In this document: positions 8,375-16,458 of the stretch, piece after piece
How positions within the stretch are numbered: the stretch's first letter is position 1
Layout: each line of letters begins with the position of its first letter
Source: CAYHEQ01 sp964355795
Lineage (GTDB): Bacteria; Patescibacteriota; JACPGU01
Assembly: GCA_964355795.1 (NCBI GenBank)
Contig: CAYHEQ010000004.1
Span: 1-42,253, forward strand
Length of the DNA stretch: 42,253 nt
Direction: 5' to 3'
Notes under the pieces: generated by a model
Database searches by the model: none
Told to the model about the DNA's origin: nothing
Seen by the model: the letters and a program-made list of their open reading frames with translations, nothing else
Position numbers and translations under genes: made by a program

Positions 8375-8929
8375 TTACGCGCGTTCTGCATACATTCCCG
8401 TATCCGTATTGACCTTAATCTTGTCGCCTATATTGACAAAAGACGGCACTTGAAGCTTGTAGCCCGTATCGGTTGTGGCCTGCTTTTTCACATCCGAAGC
8501 GGTGGCGGATTTGATACCCGGTTCGGTATCGGTGATAGTCATCACGACCTTGGGCGGAATCTCCACGCTAATCGGTATCTCGTTATAAATCACTAGCTCT
8601 ACTGTCATACCTTCGGCCAGATAATATATTTTGTCGCCCAAGATTTTGCCAGACAATTCAAATTGCTCAAAAGTCACCCCGTCCATAAAAAAAGCGTTTT
8701 CGCCTTGACGGTAGAGGAATTGCACTTTCTTTTTGTCTATATTGATACTATTAATGGCATCATTGGCGCGAAAAACCACTTCATAAACATTGCCCGTTAT
8801 CATATTGCGCAAACGAGTGGTCATAAACCCTTTGCTCTGCGAGGAACGAGAAAAAGAGGCTGACACCACTTCGTGTGGCGCGCCTTTGTATTCAATCTTC
8901 ACCCCGGGTTTGAGATCCGTCATCTGCAT
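8375..8929 (-). CDS. efp: Translation elongation factor P
   Basis: This 184-residue protein has the three-barrel EF-P architecture. It shows the KOW-like N-terminal domain with LKPGVKIEYKGAPHEVV, the modified-residue loop area KPGKG-equivalent seen here as RSSQSKGFMTTRLRN (residues about 28-43), and the C-terminal OB domain with VVMTITDTEPGIKSATASDVKKQATTDTG. EF-P relieves ribosome stalling at polyproline. In this copy the loop carries Ser-Gln-Ser-Lys-Gly where many EF-Ps have Pro-Gly-Lys-Gly, so the usual lysine or arginine modification system may differ. Start and length match the family. It is the last gene of the stretch rpsF-ssb-rpsR-efp, with a 109 bp spacer after rpsR. Confidence 0.95.
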   Translation of the reverse strand: MQMTDLKPGVKIEYKGAPHEVVSASFSRSSQSKGFMTTRLRNMITGNVYEVVFRANDAINSINIDKKKVQFLYRQGENAFFMDGVTFEQFELSGKILGDKIYYLAEGMTVELVIYNEIPISVEIPPKVVMTITDTEPGIKSATASDVKKQATTDTGYKLQVPSFVNIGDKIKVNTDTGMYAERA

Positions 8930-9038
8930 CGCTAATTTTCTCTAATTTCGTTATTCAATATTCTCTTGTACTCCAAACTATTTCTGACATTCTTGTTTTT
9001 GTATTTAATTCGCGAGAATAAGAGCTAATTCGCGAAAA

Positions 9039-9245
9039 TTAGCTTATAACGAAAGGCAATAGCGCCATATGGCGAGCTCTTTTGATGGCCTGCGCTAGGC
9101 GTCTCTGATGATAGGCACAAGCGCCGGTGCGACGGCGGGTTTCAATTTTTCCAAAACCCGACAAGTATTTCTTCAAATACTCGGCGTGCTTGTAATCAAT
9201 CTCGCCAACATTATTGGAACAAAACGGACAAATCTTTGATTTCAT
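9039..9245 (-). CDS. rpsR: Ribosomal protein S18
   Basis: This 68-residue small-subunit protein binds next to S6 on the platform of the 30S subunit. The sequence shows CPFC near the N-terminus, then IDYKHAEYLKKYLSGFGKIETRRRTG and the end AYHQRRLAQAIKRARHMALLPF, which is the classic S18 signature. The CPFC and a later single Cys suggest a zinc-binding-type S18. I place the start at the ATG of 9243-9245 (MKSKICPFC), since S18 proteins begin a few residues before the Cys pair; an upstream ATG would add MHKN. It follows ssb by 93 bp of repetitive TCCGCGATT words. Confidence 0.96.
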   Translation of the reverse strand: MKSKICPFCSNNVGEIDYKHAEYLKKYLSGFGKIETRRRTGACAYHQRRLAQAIKRARHMALLPFVIS

Positions 9246-9338
9246 ATTTTTATGCAAATCTTAATGCTAATTTGTATGCGAATCGTTACGAATTATTTTA
9301 TCCGCGTAAATCCGTTTCAAATCCGCGATTATCCGCGA

Positions 9339-9848
9339 TTAAAAAGGGATGTCTTCCAAATTCACCTCTGCCTTCGGCTCACCATCGCTAGAGGAACCTT
9401 CCGTTGACGTTGCTGAAGGGAAAGTCTTGTCTGGAGCAGAATAATCAACGTCTGGTTGAACAACCGACGGATCGGAGGGAGCAGCAGGAGCGCCTCCGCC
9501 AGCACCATCCCAAGATTTCGGCCGATCCAGCACCAACATATTCTCGGCGACAATTTCAGTCTTGTATCTTTTGACCCCATCCTGACCCTCCCAATTCCTC
9601 GTTTGCAATCGGCCTTCAATATAGACTTTGCGACCCTTGGTGAGCAATTGCTTGCAGATTTCCGCCAATTTGCCCCAAGTGACAATGTCGTGGAATTCTA
9701 CTGCTTCCTTCTTCTCGCCGGCTGGATCGTTCCATGCCCGATTGGTCGCTACCGCAAAGGAAGCGACTGCCTGACCACTGGGAGTATAGCGTAACTCTGG
9801 GTCGCGAGTGAGATTGCCGATAATTTGAGCGCGATTGAGGCTTAACAT
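9339..9848 (-). CDS. ssb: Single-stranded DNA-binding protein
   Basis: This 169-residue OB-fold protein coats single-stranded DNA during replication, repair and recombination. The N-terminal OB domain reads LNRAQIIGNLTRDPELRYTPSGQAVASFAVATNRAW and continues with VEFHDIVTWGKLAEICKQLLTKGRKVYIEGRLQTR. A Gly/Ala/Pro/Ser-rich linker (residues about 115-158) leads to the acidic tip VNLEDIPF, the docking site for partner proteins. The start is supported by AGAAAGGA seven bases before the ATG. It sits between rpsF and rpsR, the canonical order, which links replication and translation genes in one transcript. Confidence 0.97.
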   Translation of the reverse strand: MLSLNRAQIIGNLTRDPELRYTPSGQAVASFAVATNRAWNDPAGEKKEAVEFHDIVTWGKLAEICKQLLTKGRKVYIEGRLQTRNWEGQDGVKRYKTEIVAENMLVLDRPKSWDGAGGGAPAAPSDPSVVQPDVDYSAPDKTFPSATSTEGSSSDGEPKAEVNLEDIPF

Positions 9849-9938
9849 AAGATGTCCTTTCTAAGAACTTACTGCGTAAAAAAATTGGTATGCCCATTCA
9901 TGGGGTTCGTTGATGATCCGCGTAATTCGTGTTGCCGA

Positions 9939-10601
9939 TTACAAATCGGCGCTAATATCTTCTCCCAAGATTTCCGCCAATTTCTTGTCCAGAGTGGCCT
10001 TGCGTTCTTCATCAGAGATAGGCTTGGCGTCGTCATCAATCTTTTCTTTTTCTGGCTCTTTTTTTGGCTCCTCAACCGCTTCCTCGGACTTTTCTGTATC
10101 AACAACCATCTTCTCATCATCCTGTCTGTCCCGAGCGAAATCCTGGGATTCCTCTGTTTTTTCGTCCTTTGACTCTTCTTTCTTTATTTTCCGCGCAGTC
10201 TTCCTCTCCACTGTTTCCTCACCACCAGTTCTTTTCGTCGTCCTAGAAGATGGAGTCTCTTTTTGTTCTCCTTTTTCGGCTTTTTCAGCGGATTCTGCGC
10301 CGGGCAATTCTACTCCTTCCAGATATTCGGTGATAAGATACCGAGAGATTCTCTCATTGAGATTGAGTTCTCTGGTTAATTTCTCCAAAGCTTGCCCTTC
10401 CGCTGTGAAAATCACCATGAAATAATAACCAAAAGAATTATCGGCTATTTTGTAGGCCAATTTCTTCTTGCCCCAATAGATTTCTTTTTCTATCGTGGCG
10501 CCTTCTTTTTTGACTTGCGCGGTAATTTCCTTGGAGATCTCTTGGGCTTTCGGTTCTGTCAATTTCTCGCCCAAAACAAACATCAATTCGTATTTTTTCA
10601 T
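9939..10601 (-). CDS. rpsF: Ribosomal protein S6 with a long charged C-terminal extension
   Basis: Residues 1-100 are a normal S6 (MKKYELMFVLGEKLTEPKAQ, then KKLAYKIADNSFGYYFMVIF and NLNERISRYLITE). S6 pairs with S18 in the 30S platform. Residues about 105-220 form an extension very rich in Glu, Lys, Asp and Thr, roughly doubling the usual length of 95-135. The extension ends in ATLDKKLAEILGEDISADL, which could be a short helix. The Shine-Dalgarno GGAG (10610-10613) lies eight bases before the ATG and is part of the 3' arm of a 7-bp hairpin, so initiation may depend on opening it. The promoter is at 10701-10729. Confidence 0.95.
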   Translation of the reverse strand: MKKYELMFVLGEKLTEPKAQEISKEITAQVKKEGATIEKEIYWGKKKLAYKIADNSFGYYFMVIFTAEGQALEKLTRELNLNERISRYLITEYLEGVELPGAESAEKAEKGEQKETPSSRTTKRTGGEETVERKTARKIKKEESKDEKTEESQDFARDRQDDEKMVVDTEKSEEAVEEPKKEPEKEKIDDDAKPISDEERKATLDKKLAEILGEDISADL

Positions 10602-10609
10602 TGTTCTTG

Positions 10610-10632
10610 CTCCGACCGAAGAAGCGTCGGAG
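10610..10632 (-). promoter_or_regulatory. Leader hairpin that includes the rpsF Shine-Dalgarno
   Basis: On the minus strand CTCCGAC, a GCTTCTTCG loop and GTCGGAG form a stem whose last four bases are the GGAG ribosome-binding site. It belongs to the TCCGAC/GTCGGA palindrome family found elsewhere in the window. Autogenous control by S6 or S6:S18 is possible but not shown. Confidence 0.5.
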
Positions 10633-10651
10633 TCCTTTCTGTGGTCTAATG

Positions 10652-10673
10652 GTCCGACCCTGTGGCGTCGGAC
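10652..10673 (-). repeat. Second TCCGAC-family hairpin in the rpsF leader
   Basis: GTCCGAC and GTCGGAC flank GCCACAGG on the minus strand. It is 19 bases upstream of the hairpin that holds the Shine-Dalgarno, and the two have nearly the same stem. Confidence 0.55.
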
Positions 10674-10700
10674 AAAAAGGATTATTGATCAGTTTTCTCT

Positions 10701-10729
10701 ATTCTAGCACAAATTCTTGCTCCGAGCAA
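10701..10729 (-). promoter_or_regulatory. Sigma-70 promoter of rpsF
   Basis: On the minus strand TTGCTC (10729-10724) and TAGAAT (10706-10701) are 17 bp apart. The -10 context TGTGCTAGAAT also occurs at the rpsO and SpoIID-gene promoters. The palindrome CTTGCTCGGAGCAAG overlaps the -35 box. Confidence 0.65.
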
Positions 10730-10778
10730 GTCTTTGTATTTTGTTCGTATGTTCGTATTTGTTCGTAAGTGTGTAGTA

Positions 10779-11360
10779 TTATTTCCCCAAATTCCGCAAC
10801 GCCTCTCGTAGTTTTTTCTCCGGGTCCGTGACGCTGGCTGACACCATCTTGAGCGCCGCTCGGGCTTCAATAGCGTTATAGCCTAGACGAAGGAGCGCTT
10901 CATAGACATCAAGACTGGAACCAACATCCAAAGACTTCGTCCCGACAGGCCTGATATCTCCCATTTTTATCTTATTTTTCAGCTCCAAAACAATTCTCTT
11001 AGCCGTTTTGTCGCCAATACCGGATATTTTCGTCAACATTTCGGCGTTGTCCTCGATTACCGCCGCCTTGATCTCGGCCACTGACGCCGCGTTCATGACC
11101 GAAAGACCAACTTTCGGCCCGATACCAGAAATAGAAAGCAAAAGTTCGAAAAATTCCTGCTCTTCTTGCGACAAAAATCCGTACAGAGCCTGACTGCTTT
11201 CCGACATATAGTGGTGAATGTGCAGAAAAGCTTCTGAACCAATCTGAATGGCAGACATTACTGACTCGGGAGAAAAAACCTGATAACCAACACCACCCGT
11301 CTCCACGAGCAACCAGCTATCTTTTTTCGTTTTCACAAATCCACGGAGTGAAGCTATCAT
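10779..11360 (-). CDS. ruvA: Holliday junction DNA helicase subunit RuvA
   Basis: This 193-residue protein recognises four-way DNA junctions as a tetramer and loads the RuvB motor. Domain I is an OB barrel (MIASLRGFVKTKKDSWLLVETGGVGYQVF). Domain II carries the two helix-hairpin-helix motifs: LLSISGIGPKVGLSVM near residues 73-88 and LTKISGIGDKTAKRIVLEL near 108-126. Domain III is the C-terminal three-helix bundle (YEALLRLGYNAIEARAALKM) that contacts RuvB. The length is typical. It lies 178 bp upstream of rpsF on the same strand. Its own leader contains the bipalindromic repeat at 11390-11430. No good Shine-Dalgarno is seen. Confidence 0.97.
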   Translation of the reverse strand: MIASLRGFVKTKKDSWLLVETGGVGYQVFSPESVMSAIQIGSEAFLHIHHYMSESSQALYGFLSQEEQEFFELLLSISGIGPKVGLSVMNAASVAEIKAAVIEDNAEMLTKISGIGDKTAKRIVLELKNKIKMGDIRPVGTKSLDVGSSLDVYEALLRLGYNAIEARAALKMVSASVTDPEKKLREALRNLGK

Positions 11361-11389
11361 TGGGGGCTAAGAAATTAATTTTCTGATCA

Positions 11390-11430
11390 GAGGTTTGACC
11401 TTGAGAATTGGCTGTTTAAGGTCAAACCTC
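11390..11430. repeat. Bipalindromic element (13 + 15 + 13 bp) upstream of ruvA
   Basis: GAGGTTTGACCTT and its reverse complement AAGGTCAAACCTC flank the 15-nt loop GAGAATTGGCTGTTT. Each arm is itself nearly palindromic (AGGT-TTG-ACCT). It has the same architecture as the elements at 20452 and 24552. Confidence 0.75.
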
Positions 11431-11550
11431 GGATAGAGGCGATATTTTTTAAATTTCTTAATTTTTTATTTTCTTAACTTCAATATATCATACGAGAAAT
11501 ATTTTTGGGACAAGGAAGATGCCTTTCCCCAAAAAACCTATTTTCCGCGA

Positions 11551-13428
11551 TTATACCTCTATCACCACTGGAATGACCATTGGTCGGCGCTTGGTGCCTT
11601 TGTAGAGATAATCACCGATATCGTCGCGCAAAGTTTCTTTAGTGCCTTTCCATTCGTCTCGGCCTTTGCCGTGACGATTGACGATATTTTTAATCTCCGA
11701 GCGAGCGCCCTGAATCAAAGCTTCCGCCTCTCTCATATAGACAAAGCCACGCGAAATAATGTCTGGTGAAGTCATCATCTTGCCGGATCTCTTGTCCACG
11801 GTCACGATAATAACAAAGAGGCCCTCTTGCGCCATCGCTTGACGATCGCGAAGCACGATATTGCCAATATCGCCCACACCCAAACCATCCACCATCACTG
11901 CTCCCACAGGCACTCTTTTCGGTGATACTTGCACTCCTCGCTCATCAATCTCCACCACATTGCCGTCTTCGGTCATAATAATCTTTTCTTCGGGTAAGCC
12001 GTTCCTCAAGGCCATTTCCTTGTTGGCCACTAAATGATGGTAGTCGCCATGGACTGGCATATAGTATTTTGGCTTGACTCGGCGATACATTTCTTGAATC
12101 TCGTCGTAAAATCCGTGTCCCGAAACATGCACCTCCATTTGTTCGTTGTGAATTACCCGAGGCCCCATGCGGAGCAAATCATCCATCATCCGAAAAATAG
12201 CTTCTTCGTTACCCGGAATAGGGGAAGAAGAAAGAATAATCATATCGGTCGGCTTGATATTGATTTGGGCGTGATCGCCAGTGGACATTCTCACTAGGGC
12301 CGAATACTGTTGACCTTGAGAACCAGTGCTGATAATAATGACACTTTTGTCTGGATATTTGTCTATCTCATAAAGTGGGATTAGCAAATCATCAGGCATT
12401 TTCAAATACCCCAGTTTGCAGGCCACTTCTATATTGTTTTGCATAGAACGACCAGAAATAGCTATCTTTCGGCCTAGCTTTATCGCCGTATTCATCACTT
12501 GTTGGATTCTTGCAATCTGCGAAGCGAAACAGGCCACGATAATTCGCCCCTTGGCTTGACCAAAGGCTTCTACGAAAGCTTCATCCACCACTTTGGCCGA
12601 CAAAGAATGTCCCTTGCGATCTATATTAGTACTATCAGGAGCCAAAATCAAAGCGCCACCGGCTTTTTGACACATGGCTTCCAGCTTTTCAAAATCAGTC
12701 GTCCAGCCATCTACCGGCGTTGGGTCAATGCGAAAATCTCCGGTCTGAATAATCAATCCGTAAGGAGTATGAATGCCGTAGCCCACGCTTTCCGGCACCG
12801 AGTGAGCGACACGAAAAGGTTCAATGCGAAAGACCCCCAGACGCAAAACTTCTTCGGAATCAATCACCTGCACTTTGACGCTAGCCAGATGTTTGTATTC
12901 TGAAAGTTTTCTCTCAATCAATCCGGCCGTAATCCTAGTGCCAAAAATAGGCACTCCGGCTAATTCTGGGATGAGATGAGGGATCGCCCCCATGTGGTCT
13001 TCATGACCGTGGGTAATCAAAATCCCGCGAATTTTGTCTTTGCGATCGCGAAGATACGAAATGTCCGGAATGAGATAATCAATGCCGTGCATATCCGAAT
13101 CGGGAAAAGCGATACCCATATCCACAATTATAATATCGCCCCCGTTCGGCAGGAGGGGATCGTCATATTCATAGACCATCATATTTTTACAAATCTTGCC
13201 CACTCCGCCCAAAGGTATCATTTTGAGGCGAGCCTTTTTGGGCAGATAGGCCCTGTGGTCGCTATTTTGCTGGCCGTTTTGGCCGTTGTTTTGGCCATTT
13301 TTGTGACCATTGCCATTGATGGGACCATTAGTCACCAAATGATGGCGAGAACCTCTCGCCACATTTCTGTTGCGAGAATTGCGAGAAGAATGTTTCTTCC
13401 CGCTGTTTTCATTTTTTCTATTTTCCAT
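11551..13428 (-). CDS. rnj: Ribonuclease J
   Basis: This metallo-beta-lactamase/beta-CASP nuclease performs 5'-3' exo- and endonucleolytic RNA decay. After a basic, Asn/Gly-rich disordered N-terminus (about 60 residues), the metal-binding motif THGHEDHMGAIPHLI appears near residue 135. It is followed by RVAHSVPES, IIQTGDFRID, ILAPDSTN, then the beta-CASP motifs ACFASQIARIQQ and SGRSMQNN, and finally VHVSGHG and PVHGDYHHL. All expected metal ligands are present. The usual GGxGEIGKN reads GGVGKICKN, an unusual variant close to the active site. I prefer the ATG at 13428; a GTG five codons upstream is also in frame. Neither has a clear Shine-Dalgarno. Confidence 0.96.
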   Translation of the reverse strand: MENRKNENSGKKHSSRNSRNRNVARGSRHHLVTNGPINGNGHKNGQNNGQNGQQNSDHRAYLPKKARLKMIPLGGVGKICKNMMVYEYDDPLLPNGGDIIIVDMGIAFPDSDMHGIDYLIPDISYLRDRKDKIRGILITHGHEDHMGAIPHLIPELAGVPIFGTRITAGLIERKLSEYKHLASVKVQVIDSEEVLRLGVFRIEPFRVAHSVPESVGYGIHTPYGLIIQTGDFRIDPTPVDGWTTDFEKLEAMCQKAGGALILAPDSTNIDRKGHSLSAKVVDEAFVEAFGQAKGRIIVACFASQIARIQQVMNTAIKLGRKIAISGRSMQNNIEVACKLGYLKMPDDLLIPLYEIDKYPDKSVIIISTGSQGQQYSALVRMSTGDHAQINIKPTDMIILSSSPIPGNEEAIFRMMDDLLRMGPRVIHNEQMEVHVSGHGFYDEIQEMYRRVKPKYYMPVHGDYHHLVANKEMALRNGLPEEKIIMTEDGNVVEIDERGVQVSPKRVPVGAVMVDGLGVGDIGNIVLRDRQAMAQEGLFVIIVTVDKRSGKMMTSPDIISRGFVYMREAEALIQGARSEIKNIVNRHGKGRDEWKGTKETLRDDIGDYLYKGTKRRPMVIPVVIEV

Positions 13429-13488
13429 ATTTTTGTTTAACACTCACGCCCAAGAGATCAGCGTTTTTCTAATATTTTAGTGATAATT

Positions 13489-13689
13489 TTATGATTCTTC
13501 TAATATTATTTTCTTTTCAAAGCCTCCTTTTTTATTCAATTTTTCTTCCTTAATTTTTTCTATTGCTGATTTTTCAAATCCTTTAGCGACACAAATAGCG
13601 TCAATAACTTCTAGTATATCTGCGATTTCTTCAGCAGATTCATCTCGTAGAAGCTCATTTGTGTGGTAGTCGGAACCTAGTTCCGACAC
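13489..13689 (-). pseudogene. C-terminal remnant of a MazG-like NTP pyrophosphohydrolase (COG4997 type)
   Basis: The 66-codon frame encodes ESAEEIADILEVIDAICVAK and later KKGGFEKKIILEES. This is the typical C-terminal half of the small 'YNKLVRDKIPEII' nucleotide pyrophosphohydrolases. The N-terminal half with the KLVRDKI motif and the first metal-binding acidic residues is missing. The first codons come from a GTCGGAAC palindrome (13669-13687), and another palindrome lies 17 bp further upstream. The gene therefore seems to have been cut by repeat insertion or deletion. No promoter or Shine-Dalgarno remains. It lies between RNase J and pnp, both on the same strand. A short functional protein cannot be excluded, but the catalytic part is gone. 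Confidence 0.6.
13669..13687. repeat. GTCGGAA-type hairpin at the break of the NTPase remnant
   Basis: GTCGGAAC and GTTCCGAC are separated by CTA. On the minus strand the loop reads TAG, like the TAGC loops of related hairpins. Confidence 0.6.
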
Positions 13690-13704
13690 TCTTAATTCTT
13701 TTCT

Positions 13705-13723
13705 GTCGGATGTAGCATCCGAC
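13705..13723. repeat. GTCGGAT-GTAGC-ATCCGAC hairpin
   Basis: This perfect 7-bp stem with a GTAGC loop is followed by TAGCAC. The identical 25-bp string occurs at 39201, upstream of polA. Confidence 0.75.
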
Positions 13724-13771
13724 TAGCACGATATTTGAGATAATTCGCATCTGGATTCGCATACCCAGCGA

Positions 13772-15862
13772 CTATTTCTCACTCGCCTTTTTCATAGAAA
13801 AATTGAGTCGTCCCATATCGTCAATTTCTTTCAAGAATACTTTCACTTCTTGGCCGACTTTGAGATGATCCTCTACTTTGTTCACTCGCTCGTTGGCGAT
13901 CTCCGAAATATGCACCAAGCCTTCTTGCCCGGACATAATAGCCACAAAGGCGCCGAAGTCCATAATGCGCGTGACCGTACCATTGTAAGTTTTGCCAACT
14001 TCTGGCTCTTCTACCAATCCCTCTATCATCGAGCGAGCCTTGGCTAGACCTTCCAGATTGACGGAAAAGATGAAGACGCTCCCGTCTTGCTCAATATCAA
14101 TTTCGGCGCCAGTTTCAGCGATAATCTTGTTGATAATTTTGCCACCCGGCCCGATAATGTCGCGAATTTTGTCCGGATTGATTTTAATCGTCTCCATTCT
14201 TGGCGCGTGAGGCGACATTTCTTTGCGTGGTTCTGGTAGAACCGCTAACATTTTTTCCAAAATTTCTAGCCGACCCTTTTCGCCTTGAGTAAAGATGTCT
14301 TTGATCATCGGGAGCGTCAAGCCATCATTTTTCACATCCAGCTGAATAGCGGTAATGCCCGCTTTGGTGCCGGCGATTTTGAAATCCATATCGCCATGAT
14401 GATCTTCGGTGCCAGCGATATCGGACAATACTTTGTAATTATCCTTTTCATCTGTTACCAACCCCATAGCAATACCCGAAACTGGCGCCGTGATAGGCAC
14501 CCCCGCGTCCATTAGCGAAAGAGTGGAGGCGCAAGTAGAGCCCATAGAGGTGGAACCATCAGACGATAACGCTTCTGACACCAAACGAATAGTGTAAGGA
14601 AACGATTCTTCGGAGGGCAAAACAGGAATCAAAGCTTTTTCGGCTAAAGCCCCATGACCGATTTCTCTCCTGCCAGCCGAACGCAAAGGCTTGGCCTCGC
14701 CGACTGAATAGGGAGGGAAATTGTAGTGGTGCATATATCTTTTCTTTGTATCTTCTTCCATAGAATCAATAATCTGCGCCATACTCTTGGAGCCAAGAGT
14801 TGTTACATTCAAAATCTGCGTATAGCCTCGATTGAATAGGGCTGAACCATGCACGCGAGGAAGTAGCGAAGTTTCACAAGATATTGGGCGAACCTCATCT
14901 AATTTTCTCCCACCGATTCTTTGCCCTTTTTCCAACACATTAGTTCGCAAAATCTTTTGTGCCACTCTATCAAAATAATCGGCAACTAGTTTCTTCTTTT
15001 CTTCGTCTTCTTTGTATTTTTCTATCAAAGGATCAAGAATATCGGCGAAAGCTTGACTCATATCTACCTTATCGGCTAGCTCATAGGCTTTCTCAATAGC
15101 GGATGAGGTTTCCTTCTCAATTGTCATCAAAAATTGTTCATCCAAGATTACTTCAAAAGGCCTCTTTTTCAAACCATGCTTTTTGATCAATCCTTCTTGG
15201 AATTTGATTAGAGTCTGATTTTCTTTGTGAGCAAAGGTAATCGCTTCCAGCACTTTATCTTGTGGTACTTGATTCCCGGCGCATTCAATCATCACCACCT
15301 TCTTGTTCGTTGAAACAACCACTAGATCGAGCGGTGAAGTTTTTAATTGCGATTCAGTAGGATTCAAAACCAATTTGTCATCAACTATCCCTACGCGCGC
15401 CAAAGCGATCGGTCCATCCCATGGAATATCAGATAGCGACAGGACTAGAGACACCGCCACCATAGCGGGCACTTTGCAGTCGTTTTCCTGATCATAAGAA
15501 AGTGCCGTAGCTATCACTTGCACATCATAGAAATATCCTCTTGGAAAAAGTGGCCTAATGGGTCTATCAATAAGACGAGAGTTGAGAACAGCGTCTTCTG
15601 ATGGTCGGCCTTCTCTTTTGATAAACCGGGAACCAGAAATCTTCCCTGCCGCGTACATCTTCTCTTCATAATCAACAGTCAGGGGCAAGAAGTCCTGATC
15701 TTCATTTCTTTTTTTGTGCGGTGAGACGACAGACGCAAAAATGGTGGTGTCGCCATAACGAACGGTCAGCGCGGCGTCAGCTTGTTTGGCCAATTTGCCA
15801 AATTCAACAATTAATTCGCGACCGGCGAATTCAATAGATTCTTTGAAATATTCCTTCTTCAT
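13772..15862 (-). CDS. pnp: Polynucleotide phosphorylase
   Basis: This phosphorolytic 3'-5' exoribonuclease is a core RNA-decay enzyme. Two RNase PH domains are seen: the first from about residue 8 with KRNEDQDFLPLTVDYEEKMYAAGKISGSRF and RLIDRPIRPLFPRGYFYDVQ, the second with GSALFNRGYTQILNVTTLGS and the catalytic region TSMGSTCASTLSLMDAGVPI and AGTEDHHGDMDFKIAGT. A KH domain (RDIIGPGGKIINKIIAETGAEIDI, about residue 545) and an S1 domain (GTVTRIMDFGAFVAIMSGQEGLVHIS) follow. I place the start at the ATG of 15860-15862 (MKKEYFKESIEF) because GGAGG lies seven bases upstream; an upstream 25-codon extension reads through a palindrome and is not family-like. The Shine-Dalgarno is inside a hairpin. 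Confidence 0.97.
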   Translation of the reverse strand: MKKEYFKESIEFAGRELIVEFGKLAKQADAALTVRYGDTTIFASVVSPHKKRNEDQDFLPLTVDYEEKMYAAGKISGSRFIKREGRPSEDAVLNSRLIDRPIRPLFPRGYFYDVQVIATALSYDQENDCKVPAMVAVSLVLSLSDIPWDGPIALARVGIVDDKLVLNPTESQLKTSPLDLVVVSTNKKVVMIECAGNQVPQDKVLEAITFAHKENQTLIKFQEGLIKKHGLKKRPFEVILDEQFLMTIEKETSSAIEKAYELADKVDMSQAFADILDPLIEKYKEDEEKKKLVADYFDRVAQKILRTNVLEKGQRIGGRKLDEVRPISCETSLLPRVHGSALFNRGYTQILNVTTLGSKSMAQIIDSMEEDTKKRYMHHYNFPPYSVGEAKPLRSAGRREIGHGALAEKALIPVLPSEESFPYTIRLVSEALSSDGSTSMGSTCASTLSLMDAGVPITAPVSGIAMGLVTDEKDNYKVLSDIAGTEDHHGDMDFKIAGTKAGITAIQLDVKNDGLTLPMIKDIFTQGEKGRLEILEKMLAVLPEPRKEMSPHAPRMETIKINPDKIRDIIGPGGKIINKIIAETGAEIDIEQDGSVFIFSVNLEGLAKARSMIEGLVEEPEVGKTYNGTVTRIMDFGAFVAIMSGQEGLVHISEIANERVNKVEDHLKVGQEVKVFLKEIDDMGRLNFSMKKASEK

Positions 15863-15870
15863 AATTTTGC

Positions 15871-15890
15871 CTCCGACGCTACGGTCGGAG
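15871..15890 (-). promoter_or_regulatory. Leader hairpin that includes the pnp Shine-Dalgarno
   Basis: On the minus strand CTCCGAC, loop CGTAGC and GTCGGAG form a 7-bp stem whose 3' arm carries the GGAG(G) site seven bases before the pnp ATG. The same arrangement is seen at rpsF. Control by PNPase or RNase cleavage is possible, as known for E. coli pnp, but the sequence shows only the structure. Confidence 0.55.
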
Positions 15891-16088
15891 CTCCTTTTTG
15901 AGATCGTCTGCAAGACAGATATAGGGTTGGACGTCAAAATATTTGGCGACTAACTCTACTTCTGTCGAAGCTAACAATCTCCGTTAATAATGTTGCTGTC
16001 CCTATTACTATACACTACGGATTTCTACGGATATACAGATAATTAATCAGTCCGTATATCCGTAATCATCCGTATGTGTCTAGTGATA

Positions 16089-16358
16089 TTATTTCCTTAG
16101 CCCCAATTCTTTCAACGTCTTTTCGTATTTTTTCGGATCGGATTTGGCCAGATATTTCAGCATTTTTCTCCTCTGGCCGACATTGGAAAGCAAGCCTCTC
16201 TTGCTCGAGAAGTCATGGATATTTTTCTGCAAATGAGAATTGAGCTTGTGAATCTTGGCAGTCAGCAGTGTTATCTGCACGGCCGGAGAACCGGTATCGC
16301 TATCGCTACCAGCTAGTCTCGTCATTTCTTTCTTTTTTTCTAATGTAGTCAACGCCAT
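16089..16358 (-). CDS. rpsO: Ribosomal protein S15
   Basis: This 89-residue protein organises the central domain of 16S rRNA. The family pattern is complete: GSDSDTGSPAVQITLLTAKIHKLNSHLQ, then HDFSSKRGLLSNVGQRRKMLKYLAKSDPKKYE and the end LKELGLRK. Its length equals that of E. coli S15. It lies 226 bp upstream of pnp on the same strand, the common bacterial rpsO-pnp order. A strong promoter precedes it by about 55 bp. The leader contains a short CTAGGCCCTAG palindrome. S15 often represses its own translation through the leader, but no recognisable S15-binding structure could be confirmed by eye. Confidence 0.97.
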   Translation of the reverse strand: MALTTLEKKKEMTRLAGSDSDTGSPAVQITLLTAKIHKLNSHLQKNIHDFSSKRGLLSNVGQRRKMLKYLAKSDPKKYEKTLKELGLRK

Positions 16359-16413
16359 AAAAAACTACCCGTCTAGGGCCTAGAAAATCAAACAGTAATA
16401 CGATATTGAGTTC

Positions 16414-16442
16414 ATTCTAGCACAGATTGAAAAATATGTCAA
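16414..16442 (-). promoter_or_regulatory. Strong sigma-70 promoter of rpsO(-pnp)
   Basis: On the minus strand TTGACA (16442-16437) and TAGAAT (16419-16414) are 17 bp apart, with TGTGC before the -10 box. It overlaps the region just downstream of the next gene. Confidence 0.8.
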
Positions 16443-16458
16443 AACCAGAGATATGGTT

